Assembly (NCBI GenBank): GCA_020853395.1
Contig: JADYYY010000010.1
Coordinates: 186,001 to 250,000 of the forward strand
Direction: 5' to 3'
DNA length: 64,000 nucleotides
DNA from: Acidobacteriota bacterium
GTDB taxonomy: Bacteria > Acidobacteriota > Vicinamibacteria > Vicinamibacterales > SCN-69-37
Shown in pieces: positions 53,733 through 61,612 of the stretch; the first letter of the stretch is position 1, and every line of letters starts with the position of its first letter. The notes under the pieces are model-generated. The model saw nothing but the letters and a program-made list of their open reading frames with translations, had not been told where the DNA came from and did no database searches. Position numbers and translations under genes: made by a program.

Positions 53733-55982
53733 CGCCAGGGTCTTGCGCGCCTCGTCGGCGCCGTCGAACGGCGCCTTGGCGGCGAGCGACGCCTCCAGCG
53801 CCTTTCGTGCCTTGTCCGGCTCGCCCGACGCCGTGTACGCCATGCCGACGTGGTACTGATTGACGGGATTCGGATCGGCCGCCACGCTGCGCTCCAGTTG
53901 GGTGATGGCTTCCCGGTACTGGCCCTGCTTGTAGAGGATCCACCCGAGCGTGTCCGCGATGTTGGGCTCCTCGGGCAGGCGGCGGCTCGCCAGCCGCGAC
54001 AGCTCGGCGGCCTCGCTGACGTTGCGGTTCCCGCTCACGTAGATCCAGGCGAGGTTGTTCGCCGCGATGGGCGCTTCGGGATCGAGCGCCAGCACGCGGC
54101 GGTACTGCGCTTCGGCGTCGGCCGTGCGCTGCTGAGCATCGAGGATCATCGCGAGCATCGTGTGCGCGGGGACCGATGACGGATTGCGCGTGGTGATTTC
54201 CCGGAAGTTGCGCTCCGCCGCATCGAGCCGGCGCTCCTGGATGTAGATCAAGCCGAGCAGGTTGTAGGCAGCCAGGCGGGTGGGATCGATCTCGATCGCC
54301 TTGCGGAGCAGCTCCTCCGCCTTGCCGGCATTGCGCACCGCCAGATACGCGCGCGCCGCCAGCACGTAGAGGGCCCCGTTCGGTGGCAGGCTCTTGATGG
54401 CGGTGTCGACGCGGGTGGTGGCGTCGGCCGTGCGCGCCGTGGCGAGATCCACGAGGATGAGGCCGCCGAGCGCATCGAGATCGTCGGGGGCGACGGCCGC
54501 CGCTTTGGCGAACGACGCGCGCGCCGCCGCGAACTGCCGCTCGGCGAACTGCTGCGTGCCGAGCAGCGTCAACACGGGCGGCGCGTTCGGAAACGCTTTC
54601 TGGAGCGCTGCCAGCTCCGTGCGGGCTTCCGCGAGCCGCCGCTGCCCGATCAGCACGCGCACGAGCTCGACGCGCGCGCCGGCGGCGCCGGGCGCGAGCT
54701 TGAGCGCGTCACGCGCGAACGACGCGGCTCGATCCAGCTCGCCACGGGATCGGTGCAGGCGCGCCAGCGCGACGAGCGCCCCCACCGGCCGCCGATCGCG
54801 CTTGAGCGCTTCGTTGAACGACTTGATGGCCTCCTCGGGGCGATCGAGCGCGGCCTGAATCGTGCCGATGAGCGCGTACGCGCCAGCGGCCGCCGGCCCT
54901 TCGGCGTCGTGCGCGACGATGGCCTGGCCCAGGGCGAGGCTCTCGTCGCGTTTGCCCTGAATGAGCAGCAGCCGGGCGAGAAAGAGCTGCACGGGCTGGT
55001 CGGTTGGCTCTTTGGCGAGCACGTCGCGCAGCTTCTGCTCGGCTGCCGCGCGCTGCCCGTCGTCGAGGTCCATCGCCGCGAGCCGGACCGTCGCGTCCCG
55101 GAAGCCGGCCGGATCGGCGGTCAGGGTCCGGAGAATCGTCCGGGCGTCCTCACGCCGCCCGGCGATGACGTAGTAGTCCGCCAAGCCCACCTGCGCGGCG
55201 GGAGTCTTCGCGGCCGCGGCGATCGCCTTGAAGTACGGCTCGGCCTCGGGCACGCGGTTCGATCCGACGTAGAACGTGCCGAGCGCCCGGTTGGCCGCCA
55301 CGTTCGCCGGATCGAGGGCGAGCGCGTCCTTGAACGCGCGCTCGGCGTCGGCCGTCCTGGCCGTCGCCCAGTAGAAGCCGGCGAGTGCCAGGCGTGCCTC
55401 GAGCGATTTGGGGGCGACGTCGACGGCTTTCCGGAACGCAGCCTCGGCCTCGGTCGCACGCCCCTGGGCGATCTGAATCGCCGCCATGTTGCGGTAGGCG
55501 CGGTCGTCGGCCGGGCTCAGCACGAGCGCTTCCTGGTACTCGCGCAGCGCGCCGTCGAAGTCGCGGAGCATGCCGAGCGCGTTGCCGAGCAGGATCTGGG
55601 CGTCCACGTCTTTCGGGTCGAGCGCCAGCGCCTTCTCGGCGCGCGTCTTCGCGTCTTCGAACTGGCCGGCCGCGAGGAGCAGGATCCCGGCCTGCCGCTG
55701 GGCCGTGCGGTTGTCGGGCAGCAAGTCCGCCGCGCGCACGTACTCGCCGAGCGCTTTCGACGGCTGCTGGAGCTTCATGTAGACGTCGGCCAGCTTCAGC
55801 CGGACTTCGCCCCGGTTGGGATCGCCCTGCAGGGCCGCCCGGTACTCGATCTCCGCTTCGCTGAACCGCGACTGCGAGACGTACTCGTCGGCGCGCTTCA
55901 CGTGTTCGTCCACCGACGGACCGCAGGAGGCGGCCGCCAGCATCAGCGCCAGGAAGAAACAGGCAAATCTGGAATGGCTCAT
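53718..55982 (-). CDS. TPR-repeat lipoprotein, PrsT-like (PEP-CTERM/exopolysaccharide type)
   Basis: The protein has 754 residues. A signal peptide ends in the lipobox LAAASC (Cys20), so it is probably a lipoprotein. Nearly the whole mature part is tetratricopeptide repeats, about twenty copies of the A-x-x-L-x-x-A-x-x-x-x-P type (for example ALALDPKDVDAQILLGNAL). Its layout resembles the PrsT TPR lipoproteins found beside exopolysaccharide/PEP-CTERM loci. It is a paralogue of the protein at 61613-63892. It likely scaffolds export or assembly; partners unknown. Confidence 0.9.
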   Translation of the reverse strand: MSHSRFACFFLALMLAAASCGPSVDEHVKRADEYVSQSRFSEAEIEYRAALQGDPNRGEVRLKLADVYMKLQQPSKALGEYVRAADLLPDNRTAQRQAGILLLAAGQFEDAKTRAEKALALDPKDVDAQILLGNALGMLRDFDGALREYQEALVLSPADDRAYRNMAAIQIAQGRATEAEAAFRKAVDVAPKSLEARLALAGFYWATARTADAERAFKDALALDPANVAANRALGTFYVGSNRVPEAEPYFKAIAAAAKTPAAQVGLADYYVIAGRREDARTILRTLTADPAGFRDATVRLAAMDLDDGQRAAAEQKLRDVLAKEPTDQPVQLFLARLLLIQGKRDESLALGQAIVAHDAEGPAAAGAYALIGTIQAALDRPEEAIKSFNEALKRDRRPVGALVALARLHRSRGELDRAASFARDALKLAPGAAGARVELVRVLIGQRRLAEARTELAALQKAFPNAPPVLTLLGTQQFAERQFAAARASFAKAAAVAPDDLDALGGLILVDLATARTADATTRVDTAIKSLPPNGALYVLAARAYLAVRNAGKAEELLRKAIEIDPTRLAAYNLLGLIYIQERRLDAAERNFREITTRNPSSVPAHTMLAMILDAQQRTADAEAQYRRVLALDPEAPIAANNLAWIYVSGNRNVSEAAELSRLASRRLPEEPNIADTLGWILYKQGQYREAITQLERSVAADPNPVNQYHVGMAYTASGEPDKARKALEASLAAKAPFDGADEARKTLASLPK

Positions 55983-56042
55983 GGCGTCCTCGGCTGTCCC
56001 GGACCGCTCAGTATATCGGCGCGGAGGGCGCAGGGACGAGCC

Positions 56043-57041
56043 TCAGGCGACGATGAGCCGCACCACCTGGTAGGTCAGCGCGCCGATCGTGGCCGAGGCC
56101 GGAATCGTCAGAACCCAGGCCCAGACGATCTGTTGCGCCACGCCCCAGCGTACGGCGCTCAGCCGCTTGGTCGCGCCGACGCCGATGATGGCGCCGGTGA
56201 TGGTGTGGGTCGTGCTGATGCCGACGCCGAGGGCCGTCGCCGTGTAGATCGCGACCGCCGCGCCGGTCTCGGCGGCGAACCCGCCCACCGGCTGCAGCTT
56301 CGTGATCCGCGATCCCATCGTGCGGATGATCCGCCACCCGCCGCTCAGCGTGCCGAGGCTGATCGCGGTGTAGGAGACGACCTCGACCCAGACGGGCACG
56401 TGGAACGTCGTGATGTACCCGCCGGTGAACAGCGCGCCCGAGATGATGCCCATCGTCTTCTGCGCGTCGTTCGCGCCGTGCATCAGGCTGTAGGCCGCCG
56501 CGGAGAGCAGTTGCAGGCGCCGGAACCAGCCGTCCACGCGGCTCGGCGGCGTGTCGTGGAACAGCCACATGATGGCGAGCATCAGCACCAGCCCGACCGT
56601 CATCCCGATGAGCGGCGCGAGCACGATGAAGATGAGGACTTTCGTCCAGCCGGACGCGATGATCGCGCCGAACCCGGCCTTGGCGACCGCCGCGCCGGCA
56701 TAGCCGCCGAACAGCGCATGCGACGAGCTCGTCGGCAGGCCGAAGTACCACGTGATCAGGTTCCAGATGATCGCGCCGATCAAGCCCGCGAGAATCACCG
56801 AGTAGGTGACGACCGACAACTGGACCATGCCGGTGCCGACCGTCGTCGCCACCGCCGTGCCCACGACCGCGGCAGCGGCGAAGTTGAAGAAGGCGGCCCA
56901 CAACACCGCGAGCCCGGGCGAGAGGACGCGTGTCGAGACCACCGTCGCGATCGAGTTGGCGGCGTCGTGGAACCCGTTGATGTAGTCGAAGACCAGCGCG
57001 ACCAGGATGATCAGGCCGATGGTCGTGAACGCGACAGACAC
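56043..57041 (-). CDS. pit: Low-affinity inorganic phosphate transporter, Pit family
   Basis: The protein has 332 residues from a GTG at 57041. About nine to ten membrane helices are present. The two family signatures are GFHDAANSIATVVSTRVLSP (near 23) and LMHGANDAQKTMGIIS (near 187), containing the duplicated GxxDxAN / GANDxQK motifs. SSSHALFGGYAG and STTHTITGAIIGVGA are the paired helix-loop motifs. It is an H+ or Na+ coupled phosphate carrier. The partner DUF47 gene ends 4 bp upstream, a usual arrangement. Confidence 0.95.
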   Translation of the reverse strand: MSVAFTTIGLIILVALVFDYINGFHDAANSIATVVSTRVLSPGLAVLWAAFFNFAAAAVVGTAVATTVGTGMVQLSVVTYSVILAGLIGAIIWNLITWYFGLPTSSSHALFGGYAGAAVAKAGFGAIIASGWTKVLIFIVLAPLIGMTVGLVLMLAIMWLFHDTPPSRVDGWFRRLQLLSAAAYSLMHGANDAQKTMGIISGALFTGGYITTFHVPVWVEVVSYTAISLGTLSGGWRIIRTMGSRITKLQPVGGFAAETGAAVAIYTATALGVGISTTHTITGAIIGVGATKRLSAVRWGVAQQIVWAWVLTIPASATIGALTYQVVRLIVA

Positions 57042-57045
57042 GCGG

Positions 57046-57684
57046 CTAACCGTGCTTGACCACGACGCCTTCGATCACGTTGGCGACGTCTTCACAGGTG
57101 TCGGTGATGACCTCGAGCGCGTCGTACAGCTCTTTCCATTTGATGATCAGGATGGGATCGGTCTCGCTGTCGAACAGGCCCCGGACGGCTTCCCAGTAGA
57201 TGCGGTCGGCCTCGTTCTCGAGACGGTTGATCTCGACCGAGTGCGGGTGCACCGGCTTCTTGGTCGCCAGCGCCTGCAGCGCCCCGGCGAGGTGCACGCC
57301 GGACGCCGACACCGTGTGCGCCAGGTCGCGCGCGCCGCGCCGCACCGTCTTGATGCGGTAGAGCTCCACGAGCGACGCCGCATGGTCGATGGCGTCCATC
57401 ACCGTGTCGAGCGTCGTGGCCAGGCCGTAGAGATCCTCGCGGTCGAACGGCGTCACGAACGTGCGGTGCAGCCGCTGGATCGCGTCGTGCGTCATGGTGT
57501 CGCACCGGTGCTCGGCATCGCGGATCCGCGACACGATCGTGATGTCGGGCGGGTCGGCCGCCAGCAGCCGCTCGAGCAGCTCGGCAGCCGCCCGAATCTC
57601 GCCCGCCATCTGGTTGTACAGATCGAAGAACTGCTCGTCGCGCGGAAACAATCGCAGCCGCATGCGGGAGGCATTGTAAGTCAT
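57046..57684 (-). CDS. DUF47/PhoU-like Pit accessory protein
   Basis: The protein has 212 residues from ATG 57684; ATG 57663 (MRLRLFPRDEQFF) is an alternative start. The all-helical DUF47 pattern is clear: FFDLYNQMAGEIRAAAELL, the conserved RIRDAEHRCDTMTHDAI (E-x2-CD-x3-H metal site) and a second half with EINRLENEADRIYWEAV. In other bacteria the DUF47 partner regulates the adjacent Pit transporter. A TGTAA-N4-TTACA palindrome covers its first start codon (57675-57688), a possible operator. Confidence 0.93.
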   Translation of the reverse strand: MTYNASRMRLRLFPRDEQFFDLYNQMAGEIRAAAELLERLLAADPPDITIVSRIRDAEHRCDTMTHDAIQRLHRTFVTPFDREDLYGLATTLDTVMDAIDHAASLVELYRIKTVRRGARDLAHTVSASGVHLAGALQALATKKPVHPHSVEINRLENEADRIYWEAVRGLFDSETDPILIIKWKELYDALEVITDTCEDVANVIEGVVVKHG

Positions 57685-57873
57685 TACAGAATCGCGCTCT
57701 CGCGGCCCGCAAGTCTGCTGATTCGCGGACTTCCGATCGGACGGCGCGCCGGAACGATGTAAGAAGGTCGCGGCGCAAGCACCAAATCTGTGGGATTTCA
57801 GCAGGGTCGCCCTCGCCGTATGGGGAATCTGCCGAACGACGATCTGGCGGGCCAATTGCAGGTTCGCGCAAAC

Positions 57874-58236
57874 ATGGCAAGCAAGGAATGGGAAGACGCC
57901 GCATTGTCCCCGTACGGCCCGACGTCGCGGCCGGCGCTCCCGGCCTGGCGGCCGGACGTCCGAGCCTGGGCCAGCGGTTTCGGCAGCGCGACGCCGGCCG
58001 ACGAGCTGTTTCACGAGCTCGACGGCGCCGAAGTCACGGTGATGGGCGCCGGCTCGTGGCGCCTGCAGGTGTTCAGCGTCCTCGACGACGGCCAGTGGCG
58101 CTGGATCCAACTCGGGTTGTCCGGCCTCGACGATGTCCTCGCGACGCTGCAGGTGCCGATCGGAGCCAGCGCAGCCTACGTGAACCTCGCCCTCAACGTC
58201 TGGTTCCAGGACCAACGCGTCCGGGAGCTGGCGTGA
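57874..58236 (+). CDS. Hypothetical protein
   Basis: The protein has about 120 residues from ATG 57874 (MASKEWEDA); ATG 57820 or GTG 57790 would lengthen it. No known domain is recognised. The body (VTVMGAGSWRLQVFSVLDDGQWRWIQLGLSG...) has regular strand-like patterning and strong third-position GC bias, supporting real coding. No signal peptide or membrane helix is seen. It is divergent from the phosphate genes and ends 189 bp before the GT4 frame. Function unknown. Confidence 0.6.
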   Translation: MASKEWEDAALSPYGPTSRPALPAWRPDVRAWASGFGSATPADELFHELDGAEVTVMGAGSWRLQVFSVLDDGQWRWIQLGLSGLDDVLATLQVPIGASAAYVNLALNVWFQDQRVRELA

Positions 58237-58424
58237 ACGGAACGCCGCTCGAGCCCTCATGGGTCACGGGCGGCGCAGTCGAACCTGCTGCCGCCGTCGA
58301 AGCGGATCCATGTCGAGCCGACTGGCTTCCGGCTCGGATCGGCCTGCAATCGCGTGCTGCCTCGACTGTCAGACGCTCGACCCGTGATACATAGGGACGC
58401 CAAGAGGCTCCCGTTCCCCGTCTC

Positions 58425-59531
58425 CTGCACGTCCTTCTCAGCCTTCACCCTGGCGGCACCGAGCAGCTCGTCCTCGAGCTGGTCCAGCGGCTCCATGCGG
58501 ACATGCCCGCCGCCGTCTGCTGCCTCGACGAGCCCGGCGCCTGGGCCCAACGGCTCGTCGACCGGGGGATCGTCGTCACGGCGCTCGGCCGCGCGCCGGG
58601 GTTTCACCCGTTGCTGGGCCGGAAGGTCGCGGCTGCCGCGAGGATGCACGGCGCGACCGTCGTGCACGCGCACCAGTACTCGCCGTTCGTGTACAGCGCG
58701 CTCGCTCGTCCCTGGCAGCCCGCTCTCGCCGTCGTCTTCACCGAACACGGGCGCCTGTCGGATGCCCCGCCTTCGACCAAGCGCCGGCTGGCCAATCAGG
58801 CGATCGGTGGGCTCGCCGATCGCGTCTACGCCGTGTCGGAAGACGTCAAGCGGCATCTCGTGGCCGAAGGCTTTCGCGCCGATCGCGTGGGCGTCATCTA
58901 CAACGGCGTCGAGGTGGGCGCGCCGGCGGCCGCGGACGTGCGCCACGACGTGCGGGCGTCGCTCGGCGTGTCGCACGATACGCTGATCATCGGCACGATC
59001 GCGCGCCTCGATCCGGTCAAGGATCTCGCGACGCTGCTTCACGCGTCGGCCGCTGTCGCCCGCGCGCGCCCGCTCCGCCTCGTCATCGTCGGCGACGGTC
59101 CCGAGCGTTCGGCGCTCGAACGGCTCGCGGCCGAGCTGGACGTCGCGCGATGGACGGTGTTCCTCGGCAAGCGTGACGATGCGCGGCGATGGCTGGAGGG
59201 GTGTGATATCTACGTCAACTCCTCGGTGAGCGAAGGCGTGTCGCTGACGATTCTCGAGGCGATGGCGGCGGCGCTGCCGATCGTCGCGACGCGCGTGGGC
59301 GGCACACCCGAGATCATCGACGAGACGTGCGGCCGTCTCGTGCCGGCCCGCGATCCGCACGCGCTCGGCGCCGCCCTCCTGGAACTGGCGGGCGACGCGG
59401 CACACCGCGCATCGATCGGCCGCGCCGCGCGCGACCGGGTCGCGCGCCGCTTCACCATCGAGCGCATGGTGGACGAGTACCGCGCCGTGTACGAAACGGT
59501 GGGGAGCGCGTCGGCAAGTGGGAGATCGTGA
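58425..59531 (+). CDS. Family 4 glycosyltransferase lacking an ordinary start codon
   Basis: The best homologous N-terminus is HVLLSLHPGGTEQLVLELVQRL, typical of GT4 acceptor domains. It is encoded from about 58428, but between the in-frame TAG (58392) and that point there is no ATG, GTG or TTG. The only plausible initiator is CTG at 58425. The first ATG (58503) would remove 26 conserved-looking residues. The donor half has IIGTIARLDPVKDLATLL, IVGDGPERSALERLA, FLGKRDDARRWLEGCD and EGVSLTILEAMAAALPIVATRVGG. A start by CTG, an upstream frameshift or recent damage are the options. Confidence 0.75.
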   Translation: MHVLLSLHPGGTEQLVLELVQRLHADMPAAVCCLDEPGAWAQRLVDRGIVVTALGRAPGFHPLLGRKVAAAARMHGATVVHAHQYSPFVYSALARPWQPALAVVFTEHGRLSDAPPSTKRRLANQAIGGLADRVYAVSEDVKRHLVAEGFRADRVGVIYNGVEVGAPAAADVRHDVRASLGVSHDTLIIGTIARLDPVKDLATLLHASAAVARARPLRLVIVGDGPERSALERLAAELDVARWTVFLGKRDDARRWLEGCDIYVNSSVSEGVSLTILEAMAAALPIVATRVGGTPEIIDETCGRLVPARDPHALGAALLELAGDAAHRASIGRAARDRVARRFTIERMVDEYRAVYETVGSASASGRS

Positions 59532-59580
59532 GCCGTGAGTCTGCGTGGTGAGTTCTGAGTCGTGAACATGCGTGCTGAGC
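59532..59580 (+). repeat. Short GTGAG/TGAGT-type imperfect repeats between GT4 and asnB
   Basis: The 62-bp gap holds imperfect repeats of gtgag and tctgag words (gtgagccgtgag, gtgagttctgag, gtcgtgaac). Units are about 12 bp with many substitutions. No ribosome-binding site of normal type precedes asnB other than the weak GGCGCC stretch. Confidence 0.55.
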
Positions 59581-59593
59581 CCGGCGCCTGACG

Positions 59594-61537
59594 ATGTGCG
59601 GCATCTCCGGACTGTATTCGGTTGACGGCGCGCCGTTGTCGCCCGAGCTGCGGGCGGCGCTGCGCACGATGAACGGGGCGATGGCGCACCGCGGACCCGA
59701 TGGCGACGGGTTCCATGACGCGCCGGCAGCGGCGCTGGGACACCGGCGGCTGGCGATCATCGACCGCGCGGGCGGCCATCAGCCGATGGCCAACGAAGAC
59801 GACTCCATCTGGGTCGTCTTCAACGGCGAAATCTACAACCACAAGGCGCTGCGCGCGCGGCTCGAGGGCCTCGGACACCGCTATCGCTCGTCGAGCGACA
59901 CCGAGACCATCGTGCACGCCTACGAGCAGTTCGGTCCGTCGTGCGTGGATCACCTCGATGGCATGTTCGCGTTCGCCATCTACGACGGACGCCGCCACGA
60001 GCTGTTCGCCGCGCGCGACCGGCTCGGCAAGAAGCCGCTCTTCTACTTCGTCGACGACGGCACGTTCCACTTCGCGAGCGAGCTGCCGGCGCTGACCGCG
60101 TCGCCGCGCTGGCGCGGCGCCCTCGATCTCGCGGCGCTCGAGGGCTATCTCTCGCTCGGGTACTTCATCGCGCCGCGGACGATCTATCGGAACGTCTTCA
60201 AGCTCGAGCCCGGCCACTGGCTCCGTCTGGCCAACGGCCGTCTCGAGACGCGGCAGTACTGGGACGTGCGCGAGTTCGACACCGATCACCGGCCCGACGT
60301 CGAGCTGCTGCGCGAGATCGATTCGACCCTGCGGGCCGCCGTCCACGATCGGCTCGAGAGCGAGGTGCCGCTCGGCGCCTTTCTCAGCGGCGGCATCGAC
60401 TCGGGGCTGGTCGTGTCCTACATGGCGGAGGCGCTCGGCGACCGATTGGTCACCGCGACGGTGGGCTTCGGCGACCGCGCGCACAACGAGCTCGAGGCGG
60501 CGTCGCTGACGGCCGCGCACGTCCGCAGCCGGCACTACGCCGACGAGGTCGAGCCGACGCTCGACGACGTCCTCGGTCCGGTGACGAGAGGTCTCGGCGA
60601 GCCGCTCGCCGACTCCTCGGCGATACCCACGTGGTACGTCTCGCGGTCCGCGCGGCGGCACGTCACCGTCGCGCTGAGCGGCGACGGCGGCGACGAGACG
60701 TTCGCGGGGTACGACTTCCGTTACGTGCCGCTGGCCATGGAAGCGGCCGCGCGTCGCTGGCTCCCGGCCGCCATGCTGCCGGCCGCGGGCTGGCTCGGAC
60801 GCCGGTGGCCGCGCGGCCCACGCGTGCCGCGAGCGCTGCGCGCCGGCACGCTGCTCGAGAACCTCACGCGCGATCCGGCGGCGGCCTATTACGCCGACCT
60901 CGCGTTCCTGAAACCCGATCGCACGCGCGCGTTGCTCGGAGGCGCGCCCGATCCCGATCCGCGCGCGAGCCCGGTCTTCGACGCCGTCACCGAACCGTTC
61001 CGGCGCTGCCCCTCCGCCGATCTGCTGCAGCGTGCCGAGTACGCGGACCTGAAGGTGTACATGCCGAACGATCCGCTGGTGAAGGTGGACCGGATGAGCA
61101 TGGCGCACAGTCTCGAAGTCCGTTCTCCCCTGCTCGACCGCCGCGTCGTCGAGCTGGCGTTCCGGATTCCGGCCTCGCGCAAGCAGGTCGGCCGCGAGGG
61201 CAAGGCTCTCCTGCGCGCGATCGCGCGTGACCGGCTGCCGGGCGGAATCTGGCGGCTGCCGAAGCGCGGGTTCACCGTCCCGATCGGCGCGTGGATCCGC
61301 GGTCCTCACGCCGAGCTGTTTCGGAGCGAGGTGCTGTCGCCGAACGCACGCGTCGCCGCGCACGTCGACACGCGCGCGCTGGCGGCCCTCTTCGACGACC
61401 ACGTGGCCGGCAAAGCCGACGAGAGCTACGCGCTCTGGGCCGTGTGGGTGCTCGAGCGCTGGCTCGACGACACGGCACGGCAGTCCCGGACAGACGCCCC
61501 TCGACGAGCGGAGGTGAACAGGCCGCGACCGGCCTAG
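59594..61537 (+). CDS. asnB: Asparagine synthase (glutamine-hydrolysing), AsnB-type amidotransferase
   Basis: The protein has 647 residues. The class II glutaminase domain starts MCGISGLYS with Cys2 as nucleophile, followed by MAHRGPDGDGF and FNGEIYNH. The synthetase domain has the PPi loop FLSGGIDSGLVVSYM and LSGDGGDETFAGYDFRY. PNDPLVKVDRMSMAHSLEVRSPLLD completes it. Such AsnB copies are common in exopolysaccharide loci, where they may amidate uronic acids or sugars instead of aspartate. It follows the GT4 gene by 62 bp. Confidence 0.93.
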   Translation: MCGISGLYSVDGAPLSPELRAALRTMNGAMAHRGPDGDGFHDAPAAALGHRRLAIIDRAGGHQPMANEDDSIWVVFNGEIYNHKALRARLEGLGHRYRSSSDTETIVHAYEQFGPSCVDHLDGMFAFAIYDGRRHELFAARDRLGKKPLFYFVDDGTFHFASELPALTASPRWRGALDLAALEGYLSLGYFIAPRTIYRNVFKLEPGHWLRLANGRLETRQYWDVREFDTDHRPDVELLREIDSTLRAAVHDRLESEVPLGAFLSGGIDSGLVVSYMAEALGDRLVTATVGFGDRAHNELEAASLTAAHVRSRHYADEVEPTLDDVLGPVTRGLGEPLADSSAIPTWYVSRSARRHVTVALSGDGGDETFAGYDFRYVPLAMEAAARRWLPAAMLPAAGWLGRRWPRGPRVPRALRAGTLLENLTRDPAAAYYADLAFLKPDRTRALLGGAPDPDPRASPVFDAVTEPFRRCPSADLLQRAEYADLKVYMPNDPLVKVDRMSMAHSLEVRSPLLDRRVVELAFRIPASRKQVGREGKALLRAIARDRLPGGIWRLPKRGFTVPIGAWIRGPHAELFRSEVLSPNARVAAHVDTRALAALFDDHVAGKADESYALWAVWVLERWLDDTARQSRTDAPRRAEVNRPRPA

Positions 61538-61583
61538 TCAGGGCGCGCGTCAGCCGCAGGCGCGTGAGGAACGCGGCGGCGGG

Positions 61584-61603
61584 CGGAGGCGTCCCGGCCT
61601 CCG
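61584..61603. terminator. Stem-loop between convergent asnB and TPR lipoprotein genes
   Basis: CGGAGGC and GCCTCCG form a 7-bp stem around GTCCCG. It lies between the stop of asnB (61537) and the stop of the TPR gene (61613). No T-run follows, so function as terminator is only probable. Confidence 0.45.
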
Positions 61604-61612
61604 CGAATCGGA

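Noticed and set aside
57046-58260. 404-residue extended version of the DUF47 protein
   Set aside because: The extension crosses the divergent promoter region and lies opposite the hypothetical plus-strand gene; the family length is about 210 residues, matching the start at 57684.
59210-61402. A 730-residue minus-strand frame opposite asnB and the GT4 gene
   Set aside because: It is antisense to two clear protein families and is Arg/Ala-rich, as expected from high-GC shadow frames.
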